Source: a virus. From it: a stretch of DNA of 64,000 nucleotides. Both the position numbers and the translations under genes were made by a program. The stretch spans positions 1-64,000 of the IMG/VR virus record IMGVR_UViG_3300046318_000491; one strand, given 5' to 3'. Each line of letters starts with the position of its first letter. Positions within the stretch are counted from its first letter, which is position 1. Below, one piece after another: positions 1-7,517 of this stretch. The notes under the pieces were generated by a model, which was not told the DNA's origin, did not search any database, and was given only the letters and a program-made list of their open reading frames with translations.

Positions 1-224
1 CCATCGATAGTCACTGAAGTATTAGTAAGAAAGTTGCTGTAGTCCTTGCGTGGCTCTCTGGTATTGAAATGATAAAGCACTTCATCTTTATCAAGCAGAT
101 AGATAGGCGATGGCATCCCTGTTGGATACTTAGTAAATAGGCCCTTAACATTTACCATGTAGTAAATCATGGATTCTGTTTTACCGACAAGCTTTGCTAT
201 TTCACGTACTGTTATTAATTCCAT
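1..224 (-). CDS. Helix-turn-helix DNA-binding protein, 3' part cut off by window edge
   Basis: The frame is open from an ATG at 222-224 to the window edge, giving 74 codons with no stop. The N-terminus reads as a helix-turn-helix of the excisionase/MerR-like kind (VREIAKLVGKTESMIYYMV), with two helices around a tight turn. A GAGGGT ribosome-binding site precedes the ATG. The upstream gene ends at 320, with a terminator hairpin between, so this gene is probably transcribed separately. It is likely a small regulator or recombination directionality factor. The HTH reading is fairly clear; the exact role is not. Confidence 0.6.
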   Translation of the reverse strand, partial: MELITVREIAKLVGKTESMIYYMVNVKGLFTKYPTGMPSPIYLLDKDEVLYHFNTREPRKDYSNFLTNTSVTID

Positions 225-240
225 ACCCTCAGCATACAGA

Positions 241-276
241 AAACGGGCCTACACCGCAACAGTAGTAGACCCGTTT
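241..276 (-). terminator. Rho-independent terminator-like hairpin
   Basis: Twelve-base arms (241-252 and 265-276) pair with one mismatch. On the minus strand the second arm ends in GTTT and runs on into TCTG. It lies just after the minus-strand gene at 320-757. A second hairpin (AACTCCG/CGGAGTT) lies between it and that stop codon. Confidence 0.55.
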
Positions 277-319
277 CTGCAACTCCGCTAAGGCAACCGT
301 TAGGTTACGGAGTTAACCC

Positions 320-757
320 TTACTTCTTTTTCGGGGTTGGCTTCTTTGGAGTAGTGCCAGAAGTCGACGGCTTTGCCGGAGACTTCTTAGGCGCTGGCTT
401 CTTTGCAACAGGAGTATCAGCAAGATCCTTCTTGATAGCTTCCTTCTTTGCAGTAGTCTTTGCAACTGGCTTCTTTGCAACTGGCTTAGTCTTTGTTGCC
501 GCCTTCTGCTTTTCAGCCACTGCCTTAGCATAAGCAATCTTGTTGTCTGCACACTTGCACTTACCAGAACCGCAGACACAATCTGCCTTACCGCTGGTAG
601 TTGCTGGGACAATCTGAACAGTCACCTTCTTAGGTGCTGACTCAATGATCTTGTCAAACAACTCTGACTCATTGATCAACTTAAAACGTGGGCCATGCTC
701 ATTAGGCATCGGCTTGTTTCCACGCAATAGCTTTCGTACTTGATTAAAGATTCCCAT
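320..757 (-). CDS. Lys/Pro/Ala-rich histone-tail-like protein with a Cys cluster
   Basis: This 145-residue protein has two parts. Residues 1-58 look globular. A cysteine cluster follows (C60, C62, C67, C69; C-x-C-x4-C-x-C) that could bind a metal. From about residue 85 to the end the chain is a low-complexity Lys/Pro/Ala/Thr tail with PVAKKP and PKK units, like histone H1 tails and bacterial HU-type extensions. A nucleic-acid-binding or DNA-condensing role is a reasonable guess from composition only. The start overlaps the end of the next upstream gene by 14 bases, suggesting a shared minus-strand transcript. The family is not recognised. Confidence 0.6.
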   Translation of the reverse strand: MGIFNQVRKLLRGNKPMPNEHGPRFKLINESELFDKIIESAPKKVTVQIVPATTSGKADCVCGSGKCKCADNKIAYAKAVAEKQKAATKTKPVAKKPVAKTTAKKEAIKKDLADTPVAKKPAPKKSPAKPSTSGTTPKKPTPKKK

Positions 758-935
758 CTTCCATACCCTTCCATATATCTTCCAGTTGATCTACGTCAAC
801 AACTGGATCGATCTTATCAATAATGCTCCAGATGTACTCACCTAGAGTTTCTCCTACTCGAACATCAAGAACATCATAATCAATCAGAATCTGTAGATGT
901 GCCTCGATCTGTCGAGCTGCTTCTTCCTTCATCAT
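744..935 (-). CDS. Small acidic protein, unknown function
   Basis: I place the start at the ATG at 933-935 (63 residues, MMKEEAARQIEAHL...) because an AAGGAG ribosome-binding site lies 8 bases upstream; the longer frame to 986 has no such support. The protein is helical at its N-terminus and acidic overall. It overlaps the genes on both sides, typical of a compact phage operon. The family is not recognised. Confidence 0.55.
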   Translation of the reverse strand: MMKEEAARQIEAHLQILIDYDVLDVRVGETLGEYIWSIIDKIDPVVDVDQLEDIWKGMEDGNL

Positions 936-1047
936 TATTACCACACTCCTTGCATTCACAGTACCACTTTTTATCGTAGTATTCAACTACCTTCTTACAA
1001 TCTTTGTGATGACCCGTCATGCACCATCCACAAAGTTGTCCCCTCAT
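880..1047 (-). CDS. Small Cys-rich zinc-ribbon-like protein
   Basis: This is a 55-codon frame beginning at an ATG that shares its A with the TAA stop of the upstream gene (TAATG), a common translational coupling arrangement. The first 36 residues contain C6-x2-C9, C17, C30-x-C32-x2-C35 and nearby histidines (TGHHKDC), consistent with one or two zinc sites. The Ser/Thr/Asp-rich C-terminus overlaps the start of the 744-935 gene. The Cys spacing and coupled start make it a plausible gene, although it is short. Confidence 0.5.
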   Translation of the reverse strand: MRGQLCGWCMTGHHKDCKKVVEYYDKKWYCECKECGNNDEGRSSSTDRGTSTDSD

Positions 1048-1568
1048 TATGTAACCTTTAGCATGCAGTCGTCACATAAAAGGAAAGACATGGTGCCAGT
1101 TAAAATATCCGACTTCTTATCCTTGTTCAACAGAACAGGCATAACCTTAGCTTCTTCCTCGCACATCTCGCACTTCATCTCAACCAGCCAGTCAAGCTTG
1201 ATTCCCTTCTCCTGAGCAGATAACAATCCCTGCCCTAAAGCATGAAGCCAACCTTCACCTCGAGTACTTCTTAGGAACACTCTTAAGTCTGAAGCCTTCA
1301 ATACAGCAAAAGGTCGCTGACATGGACAACGCTGAGCATTAGGAGAACAACTCATAATCCCAGTCATTCGATCTCGCTTGTGTCGCTTTACTGGATGTCC
1401 ACAAACACAGACTCGATGATCTAATCCTTCACGACTTACGTCAGTGAAGTCCATAAGTTCTCGACCTTCTTCAGGCGAAGAACTTAGAAACGCAAATGGA
1501 TCCTTTGCATTAGCAAATTCATCCTCTTCAATTTCATTTTCTTCCATAGAGCTATTATCCAACTTCAT
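1047..1568 (-). CDS. Putative zinc-binding protein, unknown function
   Basis: The 173-residue protein has an acidic N-terminus (about residues 1-45), a Cys/His cluster at about 54-83 (CVCGHPVKRH, then CPCQ) and a C-terminal pair of CxxC motifs (CEMC, CDDC). It is probably a zinc-binding protein with two sites. The start is uncertain. The ATG at 1568 is directly abutted by AAGGAG, which is too close, whereas the TTG two codons later has a 6-base spacing and may be the true start. It is the first gene of the minus-strand run reading left from the 1569-2003 spacer. Confidence 0.6.
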   Translation of the reverse strand: MKLDNSSMEENEIEEDEFANAKDPFAFLSSSPEEGRELMDFTDVSREGLDHRVCVCGHPVKRHKRDRMTGIMSCSPNAQRCPCQRPFAVLKASDLRVFLRSTRGEGWLHALGQGLLSAQEKGIKLDWLVEMKCEMCEEEAKVMPVLLNKDKKSDILTGTMSFLLCDDCMLKVT

Positions 1569-1891
1569 CTCCTTCTTGTCAAGTCAAGACTATCACTATA
1601 AAAAACAGACTATTTTCATATTCTCATATTGTAGACTATGGTTTCAGTCGGCGTAGAGAAAATTTCTTACGCGCGTACTAAAAATATAGTTAACAATATA
1701 AATATAGTATATAGTTTTTAAGGGGTATTATCAAGATTTCACCAATAATTTCCAACACTTTATTTGATAATAACCATTTCAACCTATTATCACTCTCTTC
1801 ATAAGAACGTCTATTTCTTTGATAGTACCTTCACACATTTTTTTCTCTCCCAACGATAGTCGCCAATATCGAAATAGACCGATAGTTTTTC

Positions 1892-1903
1892 TTGTACGTA
1901 CAA
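1892..1903. promoter_or_regulatory. Perfect 12-bp palindrome, possible operator
   Basis: TTGTACGTACAA is a perfect palindrome about 100 bases upstream of the rightward gene at 2004 and next to a larger inverted repeat. Its size and symmetry fit a dimeric repressor site. No regulator can be assigned. Confidence 0.4.
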
Positions 1904-1914
1904 AATCGTTACCA

Positions 1915-1942
1915 AACTTCCAACGAACCTTCGTTCGAAGTT
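1915..1942. promoter_or_regulatory. 28-bp nested inverted repeat, possible operator
   Basis: The block reads AACTTC-C-AACGAA-CC-TTCGTT-C-GAAGTT: an inner 6-bp inverted repeat inside an outer 6-bp inverted repeat, symmetric about 1928-1929. It lies about 50 bases upstream of the proposed promoter of the 2004 gene and could be a repressor site or a hairpin in RNA. Confidence 0.45.
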
Positions 1943-1991
1943 GCACCTAAAAATCATGAAATTCTTAAAACTAACCTTCACAACTCAGACG

Positions 1992-1997
1992 TAAAAT
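1992..1997 (+). promoter_or_regulatory. -10 hexamer for a leaderless start (TAAAAT)
   Basis: TAAAAT lies exactly 6 bases before the ATG at 2004, and no Shine-Dalgarno sequence is present. It matches a pattern seen at 15 starts in this window and suggests a transcript beginning at or near the start codon. Confidence 0.5.
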
Positions 1998-2003
1998 AGT
2001 TTC

Positions 2004-2246
2004 ATGAAGGTTTACGGAATCCCCTCCCCCGACACCAGGGATCCACTTCGTCGCGCTCTAGATCAGATAGACCTCTGCACATTAGTTGTACAGGAGGCAC
2101 ACTTTGAAGTTGAACCTCCAGAGAACCCAGAGCACAAGGCTGACCTTCTGATAGCCGTTGAAGCCCTAGCACTTGAAGTAATGGACCTTTTGCACACAAC
2201 GCGAGTCTATGTTTGGGGTAAAGACGAAGAAGACGAGGACCTCTAG
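2004..2246 (+). CDS. Small acidic protein, unknown function
   Basis: The 80-residue product begins at the first ATG after the palindromic spacer, with TAAAAT 6 bases upstream and no ribosome-binding site. The N-terminus is Pro-rich, the middle (about 15-65) helical and Leu/Ala-rich, and the C-terminus strongly acidic (KDEEDEDL). It stands alone on the plus strand and is followed by a bidirectional terminator. The family is not recognised. Confidence 0.5.
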   Translation: MKVYGIPSPDTRDPLRRALDQIDLCTLVVQEAHFEVEPPENPEHKADLLIAVEALALEVMDLLHTTRVYVWGKDEEDEDL

Positions 2247-2322
2247 ATCCCTTATAATTAGTACTAGGGAGAGACTACTTACCTTTCAGGCGTGTCTCAA
2301 TGTTACAAAATCCGTACAAAGC

Positions 2323-2353
2323 AAAAGGACTGTCCAATAGGACAGCCCTTTAT
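2323..2353. terminator. Bidirectional terminator between converging genes
   Basis: The stem CTGTCC-AATA-GGACAG is extended by AAGG/CCTT around one mismatch and flanked by A-rich and T-rich runs, so it can work on both strands. It sits between the plus gene ending at 2246 and the minus gene ending at 2376. Confidence 0.65.
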
Positions 2354-2375
2354 TCTGCTACGCCGATGCTTAAGG

Positions 2376-2507
2376 CTACTTACGGCGATGGATCTGCTTC
2401 CGAGTCTGCACAGCAGCTACCACAAAGGCACTCAAAAAAGTCACGAGTACGGTCACAACAGCGCCGATCCAGAACGAAGTCCAATCTAGGACAAACGAAA
2501 TTTCCAT
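2376..2507 (-). CDS. Small single-span membrane protein
   Basis: A 43-residue protein starts at the ATG with an AAGGAAAGAAT ribosome-binding site. Residues of about 12-35 form a hydrophobic span (FWIGAVVTVLVTFLSAFVV), followed by a basic tail (RKQIHRRK), giving a predicted N-out/C-in topology. It lies immediately upstream of, and divergent from, the exported protein and holin-like genes, so a lysis-related role such as an antiholin is possible but unproven. Confidence 0.45.
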   Translation of the reverse strand: MEISFVLDWTSFWIGAVVTVLVTFLSAFVVAAVQTRKQIHRRK

Positions 2508-2558
2508 ATTCTTTCCTTCCTTCACAACCAACCTACCACAGCCTAGAGGTTTAATCAA

Positions 2559-4397
2559 GTGAAAAAACTAAAACTGTTTCTATCTATCTCTTTAGCCTTA
2601 AGCCCAGTATTCTTTGCAGCCCCTGCAATGGCAGATGAACCAGCCTCCGCAGAGCCTGTAGTTGTTGTAGTGACTACCCCAGGTGGAGATGACTCTTCAT
2701 ACCAGATCCCCCTGACAACCACTGTAACCTTTGACGGAGTGCAGTACAGCAACGTCTACGCTACAACTAACTCAGTCATCACATTCGGACAGCCAGACGG
2801 AACCTACTGGACCTACCCACAGACCCCATCTATCAGCCTCTACTCAATGGACTGGGTGGTCTACCCTAACCAGCGTGCAGACGAACACTTAATCATCCGC
2901 GCATCTGATGGAGGTTTCCAAGTTGATATTTCGGCTCGTCCGATCTGGCTACAGAATGCTACAGAACCAACGAACATTAATATTGTTGCCGCCATCAACA
3001 TTGACGGAACAGTAGCCATCTCATACTCCCTCACGGGTCCAGCCTACGAAGGTCAGACCCGTACTGGCGTACGTCTAACTAATGGCCAGATCGCTACCCT
3101 TGAAGAGTATGGCGTTGTTCAGGTGGAGACTCCGCCAGTACTAACTCCAGAGCCCGTAGTGCCAACACCTGAACCAACAGTGACACCGGAACCAACCCCC
3201 ACCACAACCCCAACACCGGAGCCAACACCCACACAGGAACCGACCCCAACACCAACCCCAGAAGTAACACCTTCACCTGAACCAACTCCTACTGTAGAAC
3301 CCACCCCTCAGCCTACTACACCACCACCATTTATCCCAGAGGGAGCTACCTTACTAGGCGAGGGTTCATCTATTGAAGTCATTGCTCCAGCAGGGCAGAG
3401 GATTGTAAGCGTCACTGCTTGGTATGGTGACCCTAATGATGGCTCTCGAGGCGTCGAAGTTTCATCAGAACTGACTCAGTTAGCCAGCGGACAGACCTCC
3501 GTAGTCATTGATTCAGACAACAGATACGGTGACCCAGCGGGTGGCACAGTAAAGGTTCTCATCTTTGTTGTTGCCTATGAAAACATACCGACTCCAGAAC
3601 CTACTCCAACTCCAACCCCAGAGCCGACCCCTACGGTTCCACCAGTTGTAATTCCGGAACCTACCCCTACTCCGACTCCACAGCCAGAGCCAACTTTGCC
3701 TCCAGAACCAAGTCCGTCGCCAGAACCGCAACCAGAGCCAGCACCAGAACCGACTCCCACTCCAGAGCCACCAGTAGAGCCAGAACCAGAGCCACCGGTA
3801 CCAGTGGAACCAGAACCGCCAGTAGTAGAACCTGAACCACCTGCTGTTGAACCGACACCTGAACCTCCTATAGTAGAGCCTGAACCTATACCAGAGCCTA
3901 CACCAGAAGAGCCAGCTAAGGAAGAAGAGATTACTTCTGCCGAACAGCTTCCAGAAATCATCAGCGCCGAACTTCTAACGAAGATTGACCTTACCGAGAT
4001 TGTTGCAACTGACCTTACCGAAGCACAGGCAGACGCTCTGAAAGAAGCAGCTCTCGAAACATTCGAGACAGCAGAGAAGGGCTCAGCAGAATACAAGCAA
4101 GCTCTTGATGCTCTCTATATTGCAGCCGCAGCCGATGACATTGTTATCTCAGCAGAACTTGCAGCCATCCCAGGTGCTGAAGCCTTGGTTGACGCAATTA
4201 ACTTCATGTCAAACGTTGGAGCGGATATGTCTCCAGAGCAACGTGAAGAGTCAGAGAAGGTAGTTGTCACAGCCGTTGTTGCTGGTAATGCTGCAATCGC
4301 AGCAGCAGCTTCTGCTGCAGGTGCAGCCACAGGAGCGGCAGGCAGTTCAGGCGGAGGCGCATCGGGCGGCTCATCAGCAGGAAGAAGGAACAAGTAA
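2559..4397 (+). CDS. Large exported Pro/Glu/Thr-repeat protein
   Basis: The 612-residue protein starts at a GTG 9 bases after an AGAGG site. A classical signal peptide covers residues 1-25 (basic MKKLK, hydrophobic core, AMA before DE), so export is likely. Residues of about 45-185 form a beta-rich domain with Trp/Tyr-rich patches. Two long PxPEP/TPEPT repeat stretches (about 190-258 and 340-452) flank a second small beta domain. Residues of about 455-590 are helical and Ala/Glu-rich, and the end is Gly/Ser/Ala-rich with a basic RRNK. No LPxTG anchor is seen. It is the first gene of the lysis cassette and overlaps the next start. It could span or decorate the cell wall; the function is unknown. 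Confidence 0.7.
   Translation: MKKLKLFLSISLALSPVFFAAPAMADEPASAEPVVVVVTTPGGDDSSYQIPLTTTVTFDGVQYSNVYATTNSVITFGQPDGTYWTYPQTPSISLYSMDWVVYPNQRADEHLIIRASDGGFQVDISARPIWLQNATEPTNINIVAAINIDGTVAISYSLTGPAYEGQTRTGVRLTNGQIATLEEYGVVQVETPPVLTPEPVVPTPEPTVTPEPTPTTTPTPEPTPTQEPTPTPTPEVTPSPEPTPTVEPTPQPTTPPPFIPEGATLLGEGSSIEVIAPAGQRIVSVTAWYGDPNDGSRGVEVSSELTQLASGQTSVVIDSDNRYGDPAGGTVKVLIFVVAYENIPTPEPTPTPTPEPTPTVPPVVIPEPTPTPTPQPEPTLPPEPSPSPEPQPEPAPEPTPTPEPPVEPEPEPPVPVEPEPPVVEPEPPAVEPTPEPPIVEPEPIPEPTPEEPAKEEEITSAEQLPEIISAELLTKIDLTEIVATDLTEAQADALKEAALETFETAEKGSAEYKQALDALYIAAAADDIVISAELAAIPGAEALVDAINFMSNVGADMSPEQREESEKVVVTAVVAGNAAIAAAASAAGAATGAAGSSGGGASGGSSAGRRNK
3126..3330 (+). repeat. Pro-Thr-Glu repeat tract (first)
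   Basis: The coding DNA encodes imperfect [10 protein letters not shown]-type units. The tract separates the N-terminal beta domain from the second beta domain of the exported protein and is predicted to be an extended polyproline-rich linker. Confidence 0.7.
3580..3918 (+). repeat. Pro-Glu repeat tract (second)
   Basis: This is a longer tract of [16 protein letters not shown] and VEPEPP units in the same protein. It is more acidic than the first tract. Both are potential substrates for prolyl hydroxylases, which this phage appears to encode in number; that link is inference. Confidence 0.7.
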
Positions 4398-4624
4398 TGA
4401 AAGAAAAAACAATGCTCATCCTTGCATCAGGAGTCATGCTAGCAATTCTCTTTGCAATCATTGGCGACTATGTAGTGGCAGCAATTGAAACCCAAACAAC
4501 TGGTGAAGCCGTAGAAGTTTCATCAGATGTTATGACCCTAGTACAGACAGCCCTCGGCGGTATCATCGGTATCCTCGGTGGCTACTTCGGAGCTAAAGCA
4601 ACCAACAAGAAAGAAGAAGACTAA
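4397..4624 (+). CDS. Holin-like membrane protein 1
   Basis: The 75-residue protein has two hydrophobic segments (about residues 5-30 and 47-66, the second Gly-rich: ALGGIIGILGGYFGAKA) and a charged C-terminus (NKKEED). Size, two spans and position upstream of the endolysin fit a holin. The ATG overlaps the stop of the preceding gene (TAATG) and its own stop overlaps the next ATG in the same way, so the genes are co-transcribed and probably translationally coupled. Confidence 0.6.
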   Translation: MKEKTMLILASGVMLAILFAIIGDYVVAAIETQTTGEAVEVSSDVMTLVQTALGGIIGILGGYFGAKATNKKEED

Positions 4625-4815
4625 TGAAGAACTTCCTCGTATCACTCTTCAAAGACATCATTGATCAGGCATGGACCCTACTCGGTATGGTCGTTGCATG
4701 GCTTGTACTTGAAGGATCCGCCAAGGAACTGACCGGAAATCTCATTCTCGTAGTACTTGCAATCTGGGTAATCACTTTCCCACTTCGCTACGAGAAACCA
4801 GAAGCCGATGAGTAA
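4624..4815 (+). CDS. Holin-like membrane protein 2
   Basis: The 63-residue protein has an amphipathic start, a hydrophobic span at about 15-33 (TLLGMVVAWLVLEG), another at about 39-55 (LILVVLAIWVITFPL) and a charged tail. It is coupled by TAATG overlap to the previous gene. Two adjacent holin-like genes suggest a holin plus antiholin or a two-component holin; which is which cannot be told from sequence. Confidence 0.55.
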   Translation: MKNFLVSLFKDIIDQAWTLLGMVVAWLVLEGSAKELTGNLILVVLAIWVITFPLRYEKPEADE

Positions 4816-4984
4816 CCTAGACCACGAAGCCTATCTAGCAGCTCATTATGCCCTAGGTAAGGTCGAGGTCGAACAGGGGTTTATCCTCACATCCCAGGAG
4901 CGCAGCCGGTTCCTAAAGAACTTTGTCATGGACTATTTACGCTCTAAGTCACTAAAAGATGACTCTGGTAAAATTGAGCCATGA
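4808..4984 (+). CDS. Small protein in lysis operon, unknown function
   Basis: This 58-codon frame starts at an ATG inside the end of the upstream gene (ATGAGTAA) and its TGA stop overlaps the next ATG (ATGA). The product (MSNLDHEAYLAAHYALG...) is soluble and helical, without a membrane span. Its position in an unbroken chain of overlapping starts and stops is the main support. Confidence 0.5.
   Translation: MSNLDHEAYLAAHYALGKVEVEQGFILTSQERSRFLKNFVMDYLRSKSLKDDSGKIEP
4969..4974 (+). promoter_or_regulatory. -10 hexamer (TAAAAT) before the 4981 start
   Basis: TAAAAT lies 6 bases before the ATG at 4981, inside the end of the preceding gene. It fits the leaderless pattern and could give the last two genes of the cassette, including the endolysin, an internal promoter. 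Confidence 0.4.
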
Positions 4985-5229
4985 AGAAGATCTCCCGCTT
5001 TCTTCGGTACCTGCAGTTCTACTTTGAGCCTAACTCAAAAGCTCTTCATGCCGAAGCATTCATTGCCGCCCGTACCCACTTTGCAACTATGCCAATGCGT
5101 ACGAAGCTAAGGCCGTACCCAACCCCAGCGGACTATGAGTACAGGAGACTTCAGTTCCAGGCTTACCAGCGTGGATACATAAACGCCTACCGTACTAGGT
5201 ATGCACAAGACAAACTAGCTACTCACTAA
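4981..5229 (+). CDS. Small basic protein upstream of endolysin, unknown
   Basis: The 82-residue protein is Arg/Tyr-rich (FLRYLQFYF, YEYRRLQFQAYQRGY) and predicted helical. It overlaps the previous gene by four bases (ATGA) and ends nine bases before the endolysin start, where a GGAGAG site lies in the gap. The family is not recognised; it may be an accessory lysis protein. Confidence 0.55.
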   Translation: MKKISRFLRYLQFYFEPNSKALHAEAFIAARTHFATMPMRTKLRPYPTPADYEYRRLQFQAYQRGYINAYRTRYAQDKLATH

Positions 5230-5238
5230 GGAGAGATC

Positions 5239-6042
5239 ATGGCAGCACCAAAGGCAGCAGCAAAGCCAAAACAGTACGTACAGTACACAGACTATTTCGG
5301 TAAGAAGCTACGTGGCGATGAGTTCGGCAACCTAGCACCATACCGCAACGGACGTCCTCACCGCGGTGGCGACTGGGCCCCGAAGGAACTAGCACCAATC
5401 AAAGCATTCTGCGACGGTAAAGTAACCAACGTATTCTGGTCAAACGTTCTTGGCTGGGTAGTTGAAGTTCTCGCAGCAGATGGCGTCTACACTCAGTACT
5501 CACACATCGCACCTAAGACCGTTGAGGTTGACAAGGGCGAAGTTATCAAGATGGGTGACGTTATCGGCAAGGTCGGCGGCGGACGTAAGACCCCGAGTGG
5601 CAGCGCCAGCACGGGTGCCCATTTGCACGTTGCAATGGGTAAAGTAAAAGACTGCCACCTAGCAGATCGTTCAAAGCTTCTAGACCCGTTCAAGCACATT
5701 GATGCTCACTCAAAGCCAGCTCCAGCAGCCGCAGCAGCTCCAGTTGCAGCAGCCGCAGCAGCTCCAACTTCAAACGAACCAGCAGCCGCAGCCCCCGCAG
5801 TAGCTGCTCCGGTTGACGACCACTCAGAGATTCTAAAGATTGATCTCTCAGCTAAGCCAAAGATTAAGCCAGGAGACAAGGGTCCTTACGTTGCTTACGT
5901 TCAGGCTAAGTTCGGTCAGACTCCTACTGGCGTTTATGACGGCAAGCTAAAGAAGTCAGTCATCAAGCTTCAGAAGGACAACAAGTATGTTGCTGATGGT
6001 GTCTTCGGAAACCTAACCTGGGCTAAGGTAATCAACCTATAG
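5239..6042 (+). CDS. Endolysin: M23 peptidase with peptidoglycan-binding domain
   Basis: The 267-residue protein carries an M23 zinc endopeptidase domain (about 15-150) with the metal-binding residues visible as H41-x3-D45 (HRGGD) and H128-L-H130 (GAHLHV), plus H89 in YSHI. An Ala/Pro linker (about 158-195) leads to a C-terminal PG_binding_1-type domain (about 200-267: IKPGDKGPYVAYVQAKFG, GVFGNLTW). M23 enzymes cut peptide cross-links of peptidoglycan. There is no signal peptide, so release probably depends on the holin-like proteins upstream. A GGAGAG site precedes the ATG. The call is well supported; bond specificity is unknown. Confidence 0.88.
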   Translation: MAAPKAAAKPKQYVQYTDYFGKKLRGDEFGNLAPYRNGRPHRGGDWAPKELAPIKAFCDGKVTNVFWSNVLGWVVEVLAADGVYTQYSHIAPKTVEVDKGEVIKMGDVIGKVGGGRKTPSGSASTGAHLHVAMGKVKDCHLADRSKLLDPFKHIDAHSKPAPAAAAAPVAAAAAAPTSNEPAAAAPAVAAPVDDHSEILKIDLSAKPKIKPGDKGPYVAYVQAKFGQTPTGVYDGKLKKSVIKLQKDNKYVADGVFGNLTWAKVINL

Positions 6043-6055
6043 GCTTAAACCTCAA

Positions 6056-6095
6056 ATAAGAAACCCCCTGCTAAACACAGGGGGCTTTCTTTTAA
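6056..6095. terminator. Strong terminator after the lysis cassette
   Basis: CCCCCTG (6064-6070) pairs with CAGGGGG (6078-6084), and an outer AAGAAA/TTTCTT extension brings a T-rich tail on the plus strand and an A/T-rich one on the minus. It probably ends both the plus lysis operon and the converging gene at 6092. Confidence 0.75.
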
Positions 6096-6397
6096 AACTT
6101 AGGGTTGTCCCCTGAGTCACCGAATGGATCGTCTTCATCATCGTCAAATCGGACTTCCATTGCATCATCTAGGTTCATTAACGCATTAGCAATCATTTGC
6201 TGGAACTCGGAGTTCACATTACTAATGCTTTTCTCACGAATATAGAATTCATATATCTCGGCCTTGTAGATAATCTTGGCCATTCGCTTACGATCCCTAG
6301 GACTTAAGTTCTTAAATACCTGGTTCTGAGCGATATTCAGCATAATCTCCGTCATATGACGGTTCTTCTGCACCTTGCGGACGCTACGCTCGTTCAT
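6092..6397 (-). CDS. Unknown small protein with acidic tail
   Basis: The 101-residue protein has a basic helical N-terminal half (RKVQKNRHMTEIMLNIA) and a very acidic C-terminus (DDDEDDPFGDSGD). A GGAAAGG ribosome-binding site lies about 10 bases before the ATG. The 189 bases upstream (6398-6586) hold no gene I can support. The family is not recognised. Confidence 0.6.
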   Translation of the reverse strand: MNERSVRKVQKNRHMTEIMLNIAQNQVFKNLSPRDRKRMAKIIYKAEIYEFYIREKSISNVNSEFQQMIANALMNLDDAMEVRFDDDEDDPFGDSGDNPKF

Positions 6398-6586
6398 TAT
6401 TAAGTGCCTTTCCGCATTTAAATACGTTTACTACAACGTATCCTATCTCACGAACCAACGTTTTCTTTACACTTAGAATATTTTATCTAAATGTAGCAGT
6501 CTTTTGTAAAGTACAACTATGTTTTTTACTACAGAACCCAACTGCTTTTCAGAATGTAGCAGTTTATTTCTATTAGTCAAGCAAGT

Positions 6587-6769
6587 TTATTCTAGGCGAC
6601 GGTCAATCTTAAGAATAAGCGCCTCTAGTTGCTCAGCAGTGTTCTGGTCCGTAGTGGCCTCTAAGATATCAGCGATGTCGTTAATATTCTCTTTTAGGCC
6701 AGCCTTGAAACCATCTTCCCATTGCTGGTGTTCTAACTTACTTTGAAAGTGCGGAGGTAGATTTGTCAT
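6587..6769 (-). CDS. Small unknown protein
   Basis: The 60-residue protein is helical and acidic (WEDGFKAGLKENINDIADIL). It has no ribosome-binding site but has TAAAAT 6 bases upstream of its ATG, matching the leaderless pattern. A plus-strand frame over the same bases has no comparable start signal and was not called. Confidence 0.5.
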   Translation of the reverse strand: MTNLPPHFQSKLEHQQWEDGFKAGLKENINDIADILEATTDQNTAEQLEALILKIDRRLE

Positions 6770-6775
6770 ACCATC

Positions 6776-6781
6776 ATTTTA
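6776..6781 (-). promoter_or_regulatory. -10 hexamer for a leaderless start (TAAAAT)
   Basis: On the minus strand TAAAAT precedes the ATG at 6769 by exactly 6 bases, without a Shine-Dalgarno sequence. Confidence 0.5.
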
Positions 6782-6799
6782 ATATAAGAACTAAATGGT

Positions 6800-6985
6800 C
6801 TATTCGTACTGAAAGATAATCAGCACGCCATCCTTATCTAGGAAGTAAACATCATCCCAGCTAGTGTAGTTAATTATACCAAGAGAGTGTAAATATGCAA
6901 ACGTCTCCCTACGACCAGCATAGACAACCTCATCCTTAATTTCCCTGAATGGTAGTGGAGGAGGCTTAGCAGGACCACGTTTCAC
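6800..6985 (-). CDS. Small unknown protein, GTG start
   Basis: The 61-residue protein starts at a GTG that overlaps the TAG of the upstream gene (TAGTG), suggesting coupled translation. It begins with a basic Pro-rich segment (KRGPAKPPPLP) and ends with a short beta hairpin-like stretch (DVYFLDKDGVLIIFQYE). The family is not recognised. Confidence 0.5.
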   Translation of the reverse strand: MKRGPAKPPPLPFREIKDEVVYAGRRETFAYLHSLGIINYTSWDDVYFLDKDGVLIIFQYE

Positions 6986-7158
6986 TATTCAGCAGTTTCA
7001 TCTTCAAGGTCAAAGACGATACTCCAGAACTCTATGTCCGACATAAGATTCTCTAACTTGCGACCAATCTCTTCTAGGTCACTAGCAGCCTTATTGACCT
7101 TAGCGTCAATTTCCTGCCACTCATTATAGATCCACTCACTGCTGTCGTTATTCTCCAT
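6985..7158 (-). CDS. Small acidic coiled-coil-like protein
   Basis: A 57-residue frame (MENNDSSEWIYNEW...) overlaps the upstream gene by 11 bases and shares a base with the downstream GTG. Residues of about 15-42 form a heptad-like helix (IDAKVNKAASDLEEIGRKLE). The overlap on both sides is the main evidence that it is real. Confidence 0.5.
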   Translation of the reverse strand: MENNDSSEWIYNEWQEIDAKVNKAASDLEEIGRKLENLMSDIEFWSIVFDLEDETAE

Positions 7159-7471
7159 CATGGCTTTTAAATTCCTCTGCTAGGTCTTGAATGGTCATTT
7201 TAATTGCGGAAGCACTGCTGTCTCGTCCGGTTCGTTCTCCAACGATACCAATCAAGATACCATCATCATACCCAGCTTCCCATGCTTCTCTAACTTCAGG
7301 GGAGCATTCCTCAGCTTTATAAAGCTTTTCATCAGTAGCAAGATGAAATAAGCCTTCAATCTCTTCTACACTCTTGGCCCAGCGAAATTCTACAAATAGA
7401 CCTCCACCATCTTCACCGGCATCTTCTTCCCAGATCTGACAACGAAACAGTTTATGTTCTGGAGTTAGCAT
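7148..7471 (-). CDS. Unknown protein
   Basis: This 107-residue acidic protein has a mixed alpha/beta appearance with several Trp residues (CQIWEED, FRWAKS, REAWEAGYDDG). A GAGAGGAAG ribosome-binding site precedes the ATG. It heads a coupled run of three small genes that reads left to 6800. The family is not recognised. Confidence 0.6.
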   Translation of the reverse strand: MLTPEHKLFRCQIWEEDAGEDGGGLFVEFRWAKSVEEIEGLFHLATDEKLYKAEECSPEVREAWEAGYDDGILIGIVGERTGRDSSASAIKMTIQDLAEEFKSHDGE

Positions 7472-7517
7472 TGCTTCCTCTCTTTCTTTTATCCATACCT
7501 GCGTTTATTAGTTTAGT

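Larger units (their letters stand above)
1569..2003. promoter_or_regulatory. AT-rich divergent intergenic region with palindromes
   Basis: These 435 bases separate a leftward and a rightward gene, and I see no convincing gene in them. They contain a perfect 12-base palindrome (TTGTACGTACAA, 1892-1903) and, twelve bases on, a nested 28-base inverted repeat (1915-1942). The middle part is very AT-rich with TATAGT-like strings at about 1685-1715. It is likely a control region holding divergent promoters and one or more repressor sites; an origin-like element is possible but unsupported. Confidence 0.5.

Noticed and set aside
1685-1715. Replication origin in the AT-rich spacer
   Set aside because: AT-rich sequence and palindromes alone are not enough; no iterons or replication gene lie beside it.
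3575-4096. Long minus-strand frame opposite the Pro-rich repeats
   Set aside because: It is a Gly/Ser/Val-rich mirror of the PEPT repeat coding strand, without a ribosome-binding site.
6519-6746. Plus-strand frame overlapping 6587-6769
   Set aside because: The minus-strand frame has a leaderless-type start and agrees with the local gene direction.
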